Shown: positions 35,007 to 43,633, counted from the stretch's first letter. The stretch: 64,000 nucleotides of DNA from Chryseobacterium artocarpi (GCF_001684975.1 NZ_MAYH01000048.1:62001-126000); one strand, 5' to 3'. Notes: generated by a model not told the origin, from the letters alone. Numbers and translations are program-made.

Positions 35007-36614
35007 TTATTTTTTAATAAGTTTAGCATTCGCTGTTTTATTGTTATCAGTTTTTATAGTTATCAAATAAGCTCCCTGTACCAAAGCTTGTGTATTAACT
35101 TTTGTTACTCTATTCTTAGTTTTCAGATTCTGAAGCTGTCTTCCACCCATATCATACAATAGAATATCTGCTTCTTTGAAATCAAAACCAATTTCTACAT
35201 AAGCATAATCAGATACAGGATTTGGATAAATCTTAACATCATACTTTTCAACCAGTTGACTCACCTGCTTATCACCCAATTTTACAATCTTCCAATTCTC
35301 TTTTCCTAATTCTTCAGCACTAGTACCAGCTAGAATGATAGATCCATCTTTATTCAACTTAATATCTGAAAGTCTTTCTTGTTGCTTTTTAGATTCACCT
35401 TTCACATATTTTCGCCATTGCTCATTGCCATTGTGATCTAAATATAACATCCAAAATGTTTCATCATCATTTTGGATTCTTTCTTCTGCTTGTGTATATC
35501 CGCCTAATAAAATACCTTTTGAAGCCTGATCGTCAGCTGAGTTTATTACACTCATTCCCATCAAAATATCCCTGTTCTTAAAATTATAAGACTTCTGCCA
35601 CTGCTCTTCTCCCTTCTCATTCAATGATAACAACCACAGATCAGTGCCTTCTTCTATTCCAATTGTTTTATTCCCCGATCTTTCAGATCTCGATTCACCA
35701 CCTATCACATAACCTGTTGAAGTTAACGCCAATACTCTTAAATGGTCATCAGCTTTCCCTCCATAATTTTTTTCCCACTCTACCTTTCCGTTTTTGTCCA
35801 GTTTTACAATCCAATAATCACCTTCCCCCCAATTATTACTGCTTTTAGGATAGTAGTTTTCATTATGTAAGTTTTTTTTACTTGACTCTCTAGTTTCTAA
35901 ATCAACATTAGTAGCTTCAACGCTTCTCGAATAAATCCCTACCAATACACCTCCATCCTTTGTGGGAATCATTTTTTCAACTTCATCCAAACCATTACCT
36001 CCAAGGATTAATTCGGAAAGTTCTTTACCGTTTTTATCTAATTTAATGATCCATACATCTTTAGACCCATAACCTTTAGAATGATTCTGTACATTTCCGG
36101 CAACAAAGAACCCAAAATCGGTTGTCTCTACTACACCTCTTGCTTCTTCATCTGAAGAACCTCCTAAAGTCTTTTGCCATAACTCATCACCAAATTCATT
36201 AAGCCTTATCAGCCATATATCGGATCCACCTTTAGAATTATCTTTTTTGTCCAAACCTTTTTCTGAGTAAGAAGTCCCTGCTATAAAAAAGCCTCCTTCC
36301 TGTGTGGAAATAGAAGCAGAAAGATAATCATGGTTTTGTCCGGCAAAATACTTTTCCCATAGCCGTTCTCCCTGTTGATTGAGTTTCACCAAATGAAAAT
36401 CATAACCACTGTTCTGGTTGTTTTCTGTCTCCAACTTAGCTCCGTCTGAATGTATAGAGCTTCCGGAAATAAGATACTGTTGGTCAATAGTAGTAGTGAT
36501 CTGGCTTAAAAAATCCTGAGTAGAAGATTTTATATCATTCTGCCATAATATTTCCTGAGCAGAAATGCTCAAAACAGTACATAAAGTACATGTAGATAAA
36601 TAAAGTTTTCTCAT
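35007..36614 (-). CDS. T9SS-sorted repeat (propeller-like) secreted protein
   Basis: A 535-residue secreted protein. The ATG at 36614 gives a signal peptide MRKLYLSTCTLCTVLSISAQ; an ATG 8 codons earlier is possible. About seven repeats of the type GDELWQKTLGGSSDEEARG followed by T-x-D-G-G-x-x-x-x-G (for example EGGFFIAGTSYSEKG, KDGGVLVGIYSRS) suggest a beta-propeller. The last 75 residues are a type A C-terminal sorting domain: VKIYPNPVSDYAYVEIGF, ILLYDMGGRQLQNLKT, GAYLITIKTDN, ending in KLIKK. This targets the protein to the type IX system. It is the first gene of the operon with the two RHS-like proteins (6 bp gap), so it may be part of the same surface toxin complex. Confidence 0.85.
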   Translation of the reverse strand: MRKLYLSTCTLCTVLSISAQEILWQNDIKSSTQDFLSQITTTIDQQYLISGSSIHSDGAKLETENNQNSGYDFHLVKLNQQGERLWEKYFAGQNHDYLSASISTQEGGFFIAGTSYSEKGLDKKDNSKGGSDIWLIRLNEFGDELWQKTLGGSSDEEARGVVETTDFGFFVAGNVQNHSKGYGSKDVWIIKLDKNGKELSELILGGNGLDEVEKMIPTKDGGVLVGIYSRSVEATNVDLETRESSKKNLHNENYYPKSSNNWGEGDYWIVKLDKNGKVEWEKNYGGKADDHLRVLALTSTGYVIGGESRSERSGNKTIGIEEGTDLWLLSLNEKGEEQWQKSYNFKNRDILMGMSVINSADDQASKGILLGGYTQAEERIQNDDETFWMLYLDHNGNEQWRKYVKGESKKQQERLSDIKLNKDGSIILAGTSAEELGKENWKIVKLGDKQVSQLVEKYDVKIYPNPVSDYAYVEIGFDFKEADILLYDMGGRQLQNLKTKNRVTKVNTQALVQGAYLITIKTDNNKTANAKLIKK

Positions 36615-36710
36615 ATCTGTGAATAAGATTTGCTGCAAAATAAAAACATTTTAATATTATTTTAACATTTGTTAATAAAGATTAATATTGAAACTTAGGA
36701 CATTTTAAAA

Positions 36711-36741
36711 ACAAAAAAGCCAACAGAAAAACTGTTGGCTC
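36711..36741 (-). terminator. Rho-independent terminator after the amidohydrolase gene (36785-38023)
   Basis: A perfect 9-bp stem AGCCAACAG (36718-36726) / CTGTTGGCT (36732-36740), loop AAAAA on the plus strand, followed on the minus strand by a T-run. Confidence 0.88.
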
Positions 36742-36784
36742 GGATTCACAAAAAACAAGTGTATATAAAAAATATATAAGTCTA

Positions 36785-38023
36785 TTACTTTCTCCAGAAG
36801 AGATTCCCGTCATTCATCAGGGCTTCTATTTTGGAAATTCTTGAGACGGCTTCTGCAGAACATGATGCATCTGTCAAAACAATTGCAGCTTCATCACCTG
36901 GTTTTGGCCATTGTTGTTTACCTTTTTCGTCCAAAGGAACAGTGCTCTGAGTCGCAAACTGTAATGCTCTGGACAATGCAAATTCTGTAGCATAACCATA
37001 TAATTCAGCAATCAGATTGGCTTTCTGCAGCATACTTCCCGATCCGAAAGTACTCCAGAAATCCTGTACATTATCATTCCCGATCAAAACATTTACTCCA
37101 TGTTTCTTCAGCGTTGGAATTGGCATAATTGTCTTTTTAAATGGTACGGAAGATGCAATTCCTACTTTTCCTTCTGCCAGTCTTTCTGCAATCTGATCAG
37201 CTTCTTTTTGCGAAAGATGTGCTAAAGCAAAAGCGTGACTTACAAAAGTTTTTCCCTGAAGAGCTGGATTTTCAATAGCTTTATCAATCAGATAATTAAT
37301 TGTTTTCATCCCGGAATCCCCCACTTCATGCAGGTGAATATCAATTCCTTTATTATGATCAAGAGCAAGCTGTACTGTAAAATCCATTACTTTTTCAATA
37401 CTTCCGTCAATACTTAAAGGATCTAGTCCTCCGATAAAGCCGACACTTTTAAGCTGTGCGGCATCTTTCATTAAGGGTGCAGATTCAGTATAGTATACTC
37501 CGTGTTGTGGGAATGCCACCAATTCAGCTTTGAAAGAGTCTTTTTTATTTTGAAGTGCCTGTTCAAGATGTTCCAGAGATTTCAAACCTGATGTAGGATC
37601 AATATTAAAGTGAGTTCTGGCGAAATGAGTACCATAATGCTGTTGCAGACTGATCAACTGCTCTGCCCTTTCTACTGAAGTTTTCAGAAGTTCAGGAATA
37701 ATTTCCTGTTCGTATGCGATCATGTCCTTTACCGTTTTTCTTTTCGGTGAAAGTGCCTGCCATGGTAATCCGTATAAAGTTTTGTCCAGGTGAATGTGCA
37801 TATCTCTGAACGCAGGAAGCATCAGGTATCCTTTTGCGTCGATTGCATTCGAAGTTGGTTCGTTTGTTTTGACTGCTTTTATTTTTCCATCTTCAATGTC
37901 GATACTGAAAAGATCTGTTTTTGTTCCGATTACTTCTTCATTTTCGTATTCAAAACCTGTTTCCAGGCGGACATTTTTCAGGGAATATTTTCCTTTCGCA
38001 GTTAATTGATATGGAAATTGCAT
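36785..38023 (-). CDS. Cytosine-deaminase-like amidohydrolase, cytosolic copy
   Basis: A 412-residue TIM-barrel metal hydrolase. Metal-binding motifs are MHIHLDKTLYG near residue 75 (CodA-type HxH), the barrel His in GIDIHLHEVGDSGMKT, SHAFALAHL, and the catalytic Asp in GNDNVQDFWSTFG. These spacings are those of cytosine deaminase and related triazine/isocytosine deaminases. The true substrate, nucleobase or other cyclic amide, is not evident. No signal peptide. It is a close paralogue of the exported enzyme at 39923-41257, sharing KGKYSLKNVRLETGFEYEN-type N-termini. A -7 box (TAATTTTG) is at 38044-38051 and an AraC gene lies upstream, which may regulate it. Confidence 0.85.
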   Translation of the reverse strand: MQFPYQLTAKGKYSLKNVRLETGFEYENEEVIGTKTDLFSIDIEDGKIKAVKTNEPTSNAIDAKGYLMLPAFRDMHIHLDKTLYGLPWQALSPKRKTVKDMIAYEQEIIPELLKTSVERAEQLISLQQHYGTHFARTHFNIDPTSGLKSLEHLEQALQNKKDSFKAELVAFPQHGVYYTESAPLMKDAAQLKSVGFIGGLDPLSIDGSIEKVMDFTVQLALDHNKGIDIHLHEVGDSGMKTINYLIDKAIENPALQGKTFVSHAFALAHLSQKEADQIAERLAEGKVGIASSVPFKKTIMPIPTLKKHGVNVLIGNDNVQDFWSTFGSGSMLQKANLIAELYGYATEFALSRALQFATQSTVPLDEKGKQQWPKPGDEAAIVLTDASCSAEAVSRISKIEALMNDGNLFWRK

Positions 38024-38043
38024 GATTTAATATTTTAACATTA

Positions 38044-38078
38044 CAAAATTACACCGGCTTTGTTTCAAAACCGGTGTA
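38044..38078 (-). terminator. Hairpin after the AraC gene, overlapping a -7 box
   Basis: ACACCGG (38051-38057) pairs with CCGGTGT (38071-38077); on the minus strand AATTTTG follows. It lies between the AraC stop codon and the amidohydrolase start. It looks like a weak terminator, and the trailing TAATTTTG (38044-38051) also fits a -7 promoter box for the amidohydrolase. Confidence 0.55.
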
Positions 38079-38103
38079 TCAATTATGTCTTGTGTTGTAT
38101 AAA

Positions 38104-38949
38104 TTATTCTTTGAATTGAGATGGTGTCATCCCTGTCTGCATTTTAAAGAACTTTGAAAAGCTGGCATGATCATAAAACCCCAGATCATATACAATATCT
38201 TTTACAGACATTTCTGAAACCTTCAAAAGTCTTTTCGCTTCAAGTAGAATACGGTCCTGAATAAGAGATGAAGCCGAAGCATTAAGATTCTTTTTACAGA
38301 CAATATTCAGGTAATTGGCAGAAATATTCAGTTTATCTGCATAAAATGAAACGGATCTTTCCGTTTTAAAATGTTCATCAATAAGATGTAAAAACTTTGA
38401 AATAATCGGATTTGAATTATAAACTTCAAAGTCTTTAAACGCTCCTTCCACAGATTTGCTTACCAGTAAACCGATCAGTTCGCTTCTCTTTTGAATAAGT
38501 TCCCAAAACACTTTTTCCGTTTTCAATTCTTTTTGAATTGCCTGGAATTCATACAGAAAGTTTGCAAAAACCTCATCAGATAAATTAATAACCGGATGAT
38601 TCTGATAATAAGAAGCCGAAAAACGCAGAGACGGCAAGAAACTTTCAAACCAATCTCTGCTGATCATTAATTGATATCCTACCGTTTCCTTTTCAATCAC
38701 CCATTGATGTACCTGATCTGGAAAAACAAGGTGAATCTGATGATCTTTAACCTGATATTCTGTAAAGTCTATGGTATGCGAGCCTACTCCGTGTTCAAAA
38801 AGATTGATGATAAAAAAGTCATGTTTATGGGGATCATCAATGGAACGTGCCCCGTAAAGTTCATTAAATAACAAATTACAGCCCTTAAGCTGATCTTCAC
38901 TGAACTCCTGGATTCCCAAAATAGGAAAATGATCTGTATGATAACTCAC
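38104..38949 (-). CDS. AraC-family transcriptional regulator
   Basis: A 281-residue regulator. The N-terminal cupin-like sensor domain includes HKHDFFIINLFEHGVGSHT and VKDHQIHLVFPDQVHQW. The C-terminal double helix-turn-helix has SVSFYADKLNISANYLNIVC, LLEAKRLLKVSEMSVKDIVY and DLGFYDHASFSKFFKMQTGM, ending TPSQFKE, which is AraC-typical. No ATG is available near the N-terminus. I prefer the GTG at 38949 (reads VSYHTDHFPILGI), where homology to such regulators seems to begin; the GTG at 39009 would be almost leaderless behind the promoter at 39018-39049. It lies between two amidohydrolase paralogues and probably controls one or both. Confidence 0.88.
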   Translation of the reverse strand: MSYHTDHFPILGIQEFSEDQLKGCNLLFNELYGARSIDDPHKHDFFIINLFEHGVGSHTIDFTEYQVKDHQIHLVFPDQVHQWVIEKETVGYQLMISRDWFESFLPSLRFSASYYQNHPVINLSDEVFANFLYEFQAIQKELKTEKVFWELIQKRSELIGLLVSKSVEGAFKDFEVYNSNPIISKFLHLIDEHFKTERSVSFYADKLNISANYLNIVCKKNLNASASSLIQDRILLEAKRLLKVSEMSVKDIVYDLGFYDHASFSKFFKMQTGMTPSQFKE

Positions 38950-39003
38950 GCTCCCTGAATTTCTTCTAAAATTAATAAAATTTATCACAGAAAAAACTAA
39001 AAT

Positions 39004-39037
39004 AGCCACAAAAGAAACAAATGTATCCTTTGTGGCT
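39004..39037. promoter_or_regulatory. Inverted repeat around the AraC gene promoter, operator candidate
   Basis: A perfect inverted repeat AGCCACAAA (39004-39012) / TTTGTGGCT (39029-39037) with a 16-bp spacer. The spacer holds the perfect -7 box TACATTTG (minus strand). This arrangement suits an autoregulatory operator. On the minus strand ATTTTAGTTTTTT follows, so an attenuator or terminator of the ankyrin gene transcript is the alternative. Confidence 0.5.
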
Positions 39038-39049
39038 GAAAAACACCAA
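39018..39049 (-). promoter_or_regulatory. Promoter of the AraC regulator gene
   Basis: On the minus strand, TTG (39047-39049), 21 bp, TACATTTG (39018-39025), a perfect Bacteroidota -33/-7 pair. Transcription would start at about 39011. Confidence 0.55.
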
Positions 39050-39232
39050 CTAAATTATATATCTAAATTTTATAAACAGTAGTAAATGATGGTTGGAAGA
39101 ACGCAAGATTCAAATTGATTAAAGCTTTACATGATAAGATACAAAGATGTTAAAACTAGCCCTAAACCTCTCTGTATTATAACTATAATCATTAGTTCAT
39201 TGCGTTTCCAACCTCCTACAGCATAAGAATGT

Positions 39233-39904
39233 CTATGATTTCAATATTTTTGCAATCTCTTCAAATCCTAATTGCTCTGCATGCTGCAAAGGCGTTTTCC
39301 CATTATGATCAGGGATGGTAAGATTGGCTCCGTTATCTTTTAAGATCTGTACTATTTCCTGGTATTTCTGGGTTCCGTTTCCAAGGATTACTGCTTCCAT
39401 TAAAGCCGTCCATCCCAAACGATTAACATGATTGATCGGAAAGTCTTTAGTTTTTACCAAAACCTTTACCGTTTCTACATGTCCTCTTTCACAGGCTGGA
39501 ATTAAAGCCGTTCCATTATAACGGTTGAACAGATCAAAGCGGGCACCATTTTCAAGAAATAATTTTACAAGCTCAGTTTGTCCGCTTGCTCCTGCATATA
39601 AGAATGGGCTGTCCAATTGGTCATCCTGAAGATTTACATTTGCTTTATATGAAACCAGCAATTTTGCCATTTTGGTTTGTTTCTCAATGGTTGCAATCAA
39701 TAGTAAAGAACGACCTTTTCGATCCTGCGTATTTACATCTTCTCCTTTTTCTAAAGCAGATTTTACCGCATCAATATTATTCTTCTTTACCATGTTTATG
39801 ATATCTTTTTCCTGCATCATTTCTTCTTTTGGAAAATCACCGGGCTTCTCTTCACAAGCACTCATACTTCCGAATGCTAAAAGAAACACTAATACTTTCT
39901 TCAT
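39233..39904 (-). CDS. Ankyrin-repeat lipoprotein
   Basis: A 223-residue protein with a lipoprotein signal MKKVLVFLLAFGSMSAC (lipidated Cys17) and about five ankyrin repeats. Examples are GKSLLLIATIEKQTKMAKLL-like, DSPFLYAGASGQTELVKLFL, TALIPACERGHVETVKVLV and GKTPLQHAEQLGFEEIAKIL. Ankyrin repeats bind other proteins; periplasmic forms in bacteria have been linked to protecting enzymes such as catalase. It starts 18 bp after the stop codon of the exported amidohydrolase at 39923-41257, so they are cotranscribed and may interact in the periplasm. Partner not known. Confidence 0.88.
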   Translation of the reverse strand: MKKVLVFLLAFGSMSACEEKPGDFPKEEMMQEKDIINMVKKNNIDAVKSALEKGEDVNTQDRKGRSLLLIATIEKQTKMAKLLVSYKANVNLQDDQLDSPFLYAGASGQTELVKLFLENGARFDLFNRYNGTALIPACERGHVETVKVLVKTKDFPINHVNRLGWTALMEAVILGNGTQKYQEIVQILKDNGANLTIPDHNGKTPLQHAEQLGFEEIAKILKS

Positions 39905-39922
39905 TTTAATTAAAATAAAGGG

Positions 39923-41257
39923 TTAGAAAACAACATTTCCCTGATGTACCAGCGATTCTACATTCGAGATTCTTGATACAGCTTCTGCAGAACAGCTTGC
40001 ATTCAACAAAACAAAATCTGCTTTATCTCCTGCTTTAGGCCATTGCTGAGTTCCTTTATCATCTAGCGGAAGTATATTACCTGTGGCAAGTTTTAAGCTT
40101 CTTGATAATAAAAACTCCGTTGAATATCCATATAATTGCGCCATTAAATTGGCTTTCTGAAGCACGCTTCCTGTTCCGAAAGTATTCCAATGATCTACAA
40201 TACTGTCATTTCCGGTCAATACGGTTACATTATGCTTATATAATGTTGGGATGGGCATGATCAGCCTTCCAAAAGGAATAGTAGAAACCACTCCGATCTG
40301 TGCTTCACTAAGTTTTTCAGCAATTTCTTCCTGTTTTTTTTCGTCTAGTTTCGCTAATATAAAACAGTGACTCAGATAGGTTTTGCCTTTCAAAGATGGG
40401 TTTTCATTTACCTTTTTGATCAGATATTCTACAGTTTTCAATCCTGAATCTCCGGTTTCGTGTAAGTGAATATCAATTCCTTTTTTATTGTCCAATGCTA
40501 GCTGAACTGTAAAATCCATTACTTTTTCAATATCTCCGTCCACGTTGAATGGATCTACTCCACCGATAAAATCAATATCCATTTTTGCTGCCTCCTTCAA
40601 ATAAAGTGCAGAATCTGTATAAAAAACACCGTGTTGTGGAAATGCTACCAATTCAGCCCCGAAACTGTTTTTCTTATTTTCTAAAGCTTTCTGTAGATTT
40701 TTTAATGACTGGAGCTTTGAAGTAGGTTCAATATTCACATGACTTCTGGCAAATGATGTTCCTTTGGATTGCAGCAATTCGATCATCTTTTCAGCCTTAA
40801 AAGTTGAATTCTTCAGCATTTCAGGGAGCATTTTCTGCTCAAGCTCAATCATTCCCTTTATACCACCGGTTCTTTTTCTTACGGCATGCCATTGATCTCC
40901 ATAGAAAGTTTTGTCAAGGTGAATATGCATATCTTTAAATGCAGGTAACATTAAGAGACCTTTTGCATCTATAGCTTTTGCATTAGGCTGGTTCGGAGAA
41001 ATCTTTGTAATTTTTCCGTTCTCTACTTCTACATAGAACAAGTCTGTTTTTGTGGCAGATACTTCTCCTTCATCGTATTCAAATCCTGTTTCCAGACGAA
41101 CATTTTTAAGACTAAGTTTTCCCTTTGCTGAAATATTTTTCTCATCAAAAAACGGTGATGCTGTCATTATATTAGGTAGTAAAGTTAATCCTGCCATTGC
41201 CAATGCTGAATTTCTGATAAAATCTTTGCGGGACATATTATTGTCTGAAGTCTTCAT
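39923..41257 (-). CDS. Cytosine-deaminase-like amidohydrolase, exported copy
   Basis: A 444-residue paralogue of the enzyme at 36785-38023, with an added N-terminal export signal. MKTSDNNMSRKDFIRNSALA resembles a Tat-type signal with RK instead of RR, followed by MAGLTLLPNIMTAS. I chose the ATG at 41257; the frame upstream lacks family features. Metal-site motifs are conserved: MHIHLDKTFYGDQW, GIDIHLHETGDSGLKT, LSHCFILAKL and GNDSIVDHWNTFG. A metal enzyme folded in the cytosol and exported by Tat makes sense. It is cotranscribed with the ankyrin lipoprotein. A -7 box (TAATTTTG) is at 41275-41282. Substrate unknown; likely a cyclic amide or aminohydrolase substrate. Confidence 0.85.
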   Translation of the reverse strand: MKTSDNNMSRKDFIRNSALAMAGLTLLPNIMTASPFFDEKNISAKGKLSLKNVRLETGFEYDEGEVSATKTDLFYVEVENGKITKISPNQPNAKAIDAKGLLMLPAFKDMHIHLDKTFYGDQWHAVRKRTGGIKGMIELEQKMLPEMLKNSTFKAEKMIELLQSKGTSFARSHVNIEPTSKLQSLKNLQKALENKKNSFGAELVAFPQHGVFYTDSALYLKEAAKMDIDFIGGVDPFNVDGDIEKVMDFTVQLALDNKKGIDIHLHETGDSGLKTVEYLIKKVNENPSLKGKTYLSHCFILAKLDEKKQEEIAEKLSEAQIGVVSTIPFGRLIMPIPTLYKHNVTVLTGNDSIVDHWNTFGTGSVLQKANLMAQLYGYSTEFLLSRSLKLATGNILPLDDKGTQQWPKAGDKADFVLLNASCSAEAVSRISNVESLVHQGNVVF

Positions 41258-41493
41258 TTCCAATCTATTTATGACAAAATTAAAAAGAACTGCGGGGAAC
41301 AAAGTGTATGGTTTATTACAAAATCTGTATAATTTATATTTTTTATAATCTAGATAAAAATCTCTACAATAATACATTATCTGTTATTTTCTTACTAAAA
41401 TAATTTCTTATATCTGTTTTATTAAATTATAAATCAACCACTTTAATACATTTTACGCAATAAAACGCCAGCTTCATTTTTTTAAGTAAAATT

Positions 41494-41501
41494 TATATTT
41501 G
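41494..41501 (+). promoter_or_regulatory. -7 promoter box of the tandem GINT genes
   Basis: TATATTTG is a perfect TAnnTTTG box 13 bp before the ATG at 41515, giving a very short leader. TTC rather than TTG lies 18 bp upstream. Confidence 0.55.
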
Positions 41502-41514
41502 TAAGAAAAAATAT

Positions 41515-41868
41515 ATGACAAAATTGATTAGTTTGATTTTAATTGGTGCTGCTCCTATTTTATATGCTCAGGTAGGTATTAATACAACAAACCCTAAAGC
41601 AACTCTTGATGTTACAGCAAAAAAAGATTCTACAACGGTTGAAGGTTTATTACCTCCAAGATTGACCCGTGCAGAACTTACAGAGAAAGGAAATACGTTG
41701 TATGGACCAGAACACGATGGAGCAATAATTTACATTAATGACACTTCCGGAGGTGATGCACAAAGCCAAAGACAATTTATCGAAGGTAAAGGACTCTATA
41801 TTTTCGATGCAGAAGCTGAGAATAATGAAGGAAGGTGGATGTGCCTATTTTGCTACGCTTCTATTTAA
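41515..41868 (+). CDS. Small secreted GINT-domain-like protein, copy 1
   Basis: A 117-residue secreted protein. It has a signal peptide MTKLISLILIGAAPILYAQ. The mature part opens VGINTTNPKATLDVTAKKDS, the N-terminal module of many Bacteroidota surface and tail-fibre-like proteins. The usual long C-terminal part is missing. Instead come GLLPPRLTRAELTEKGNTLY, a short GAIIYINDTSGG segment, and an unusual end EGRWMCLFCYASI with a Cys-x-x-Cys pair. The next gene encodes a close paralogue with the same ending. Function unknown: a surface or adhesin-related small protein is the simplest guess. Confidence 0.75.
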   Translation: MTKLISLILIGAAPILYAQVGINTTNPKATLDVTAKKDSTTVEGLLPPRLTRAELTEKGNTLYGPEHDGAIIYINDTSGGDAQSQRQFIEGKGLYIFDAEAENNEGRWMCLFCYASI

Positions 41869-41917
41869 TCAATTTACAAATACAAAAAGAGACTGGATTT
41901 AAATTTACTTTTTAAAT

Positions 41918-42271
41918 ATGAAAAAAATTATTAGCTGCTTTTTAATAGCTACATCATCGGTCGTATGGGCTCAAACAGGAATTAATACTGAAAATCCTAA
42001 AGCAACTCTAGATATTACAGCAAAAAAAGATATTTTGACTATTGACGGATTACTTCCTCCGAGATTAACCCGTGCAGAACTTACAGAAAAAGGAAATACC
42101 TTATACGGAGCAGAACAGGATGGCACTATCATATATATTAATGATATTTCCGGAGGAGATACAGAAAGCCAAAGAAAAAATATTGATGGTAAAGGACTCT
42201 ATATTTTTGATGCCGATGCTGCCAATAAGGAAGGGCGATGGATGTGTTTATTTTGCTACGGCTTTGCTTAA
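41918..42271 (+). CDS. Small secreted GINT-domain-like protein, copy 2
   Basis: A 117-residue tandem paralogue of the preceding gene, 49 bp downstream. Signal peptide MKKIISCFLIATSSVVWAQ, then TGINTENPKATLDITAKKD, GLLPPRLTRAELTEKGNTLY, a diverged middle, and the same terminal GRWMCLFCYGFA with CLFC. Identical length and a strongly conserved body, but different signal peptides, point to an old duplication kept by selection. A bidirectional terminator follows. Function unknown. Confidence 0.75.
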   Translation: MKKIISCFLIATSSVVWAQTGINTENPKATLDITAKKDILTIDGLLPPRLTRAELTEKGNTLYGAEQDGTIIYINDISGGDTESQRKNIDGKGLYIFDADAANKEGRWMCLFCYGFA

Positions 42272-42289
42272 CTTAATAAACTACAGATA

Positions 42290-42323
42290 AAAAAAGAGAC
42301 TGTCTCAAAAGGCAGTCTCTTTG
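42290..42323. terminator. Bidirectional Rho-independent terminator
   Basis: AGAGACTG (42295-42302) pairs with CAGTCTCT (42313-42320), extended by TC/GG inside. A-run before and T-run after. It ends the GINT gene pair on the plus strand and the hemL operon on the minus strand. Confidence 0.88.
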
Positions 42324-42326
42324 TAT

Positions 42327-43616
42327 TTATTTATTAGAATACTCAAATTTTCTAACGGCTTCCAGTGTCATATCAATTTCTTTTTCTTTGATCGCATCAC
42401 TGATGAAGTATGTTTCATAACCACTTGGTGGCAGATAAACTCCATTCTGAAGCATTTGATGGAAGAAGTTATTGAACAATGAATGATTAGCTTCCTGTGC
42501 TTCATCAAAGTTAGAAACTCTGTTTGTATGGAAGAATACAGACATCATGGAACCTTTTCTGTTGATTTTATGAGCAATTCCTTTTTCATTTAAAATCTTT
42601 CCGATTTCAAGATCTAAAGTCTGGGTTGTTTTACTTAATCTGTTGAAAAATTCAGGATCATTTTTGATTAACTGTAGGGTTTTTAATCCCGCTCTCATTG
42701 CTAATGGATTTCCACTTAATGTTCCAGCCTGATAAACACCTCCTTTTGGAGCCAGGTGATCCATAATTTCGTTTCTTCCTGCAAAAGCTCCTACCGGAAG
42801 TCCACCTCCAATTACTTTTCCGTAAGTTACTAAATCAGCTTTTACATTGAATAATTCCTGTGCTCCTCCGAAAGCTAATCTGAAACCTGTCATTACTTCA
42901 TCAAAAATTAATAAAGCTCCGTTTTCATCACAGATTTGTCTTAGGTTTTGTAGGAAATCATTTTCCGGTAATACACATCCCATATTCCCTGCAACCGGTT
43001 CGATGATCACCGCTGCAATTTCACCCGGATTGTGACGGAATAAATCCTGAACCTGTTCAAAATCATTATAACGAGCCAACAATGTATCTTTAGCAGTACC
43101 TTCCGTTACTCCCGGAGAATTCGGGTTTCCAAAAGTTGCCGCACCACTTCCCGCTTTAATCAGGAATGAGTCTGAATGCCCGTGGTAGCAACCCTCAAAT
43201 TTTACAATTTTGTCTCTCTTAGTGTATCCTCTTGCCAGTCTGATTGCACTCATACAAGCTTCTGTACCTGAAGAAACCATTCTGATCTGATCGATATTCG
43301 GAACGTTTTCAACGATAAACTTGGCAATTTCAGTTTCCAGCTCTGTAGGAGCACCAAAGGAGAATCCTTTTTCTGCCTGAATTTTCAGTTCTTCCAGTAC
43401 TTCAGGATGTGTATGTCCTAAAATAGCTGGTCCCCATGAATTGATGTAATCGATATAGGTATTGTCATCTGCATCAGTAAGGTAAGCACCTTTTGCCGAT
43501 TTCATAAAAACAGGCACTCCTCCTACGGATTTGAATGCTCTCACCGGAGAGTTTACACCTCCCGGAATGTATTTGTAGGCTTCATCAAATAAAGCCGAAC
43601 TTCTTTGATACTTCAT
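42327..43616 (-). CDS. hemL: Glutamate-1-semialdehyde 2,1-aminomutase
   Basis: A 429-residue PLP enzyme that converts glutamate-1-semialdehyde to 5-aminolevulinate, the precursor of haem. Motifs: YIPGGVNSPVRAFKSVGG at the N-terminus, SSGTEACMSAIRLARGYT, CYHGHSDSFLIKAGSG, IIEPVAGNMG, LLIFDEVMTGFR and the PLP-binding Lys267 in TYGKVIGGGLPVGAFAG. Length and motif order are those of HemL and not of acetylornithine or diaminopelargonate aminotransferases. It is the last gene of a four-gene minus-strand operon whose other members are unrelated to haem synthesis, and it follows the WG-repeat gene by 17 bp. Confidence 0.97.
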   Translation of the reverse strand: MKYQRSSALFDEAYKYIPGGVNSPVRAFKSVGGVPVFMKSAKGAYLTDADDNTYIDYINSWGPAILGHTHPEVLEELKIQAEKGFSFGAPTELETEIAKFIVENVPNIDQIRMVSSGTEACMSAIRLARGYTKRDKIVKFEGCYHGHSDSFLIKAGSGAATFGNPNSPGVTEGTAKDTLLARYNDFEQVQDLFRHNPGEIAAVIIEPVAGNMGCVLPENDFLQNLRQICDENGALLIFDEVMTGFRLAFGGAQELFNVKADLVTYGKVIGGGLPVGAFAGRNEIMDHLAPKGGVYQAGTLSGNPLAMRAGLKTLQLIKNDPEFFNRLSKTTQTLDLEIGKILNEKGIAHKINRKGSMMSVFFHTNRVSNFDEAQEANHSLFNNFFHQMLQNGVYLPPSGYETYFISDAIKEKEIDMTLEAVRKFEYSNK

Positions 43617-43633
43617 TTTCTATTTTTTATTAT

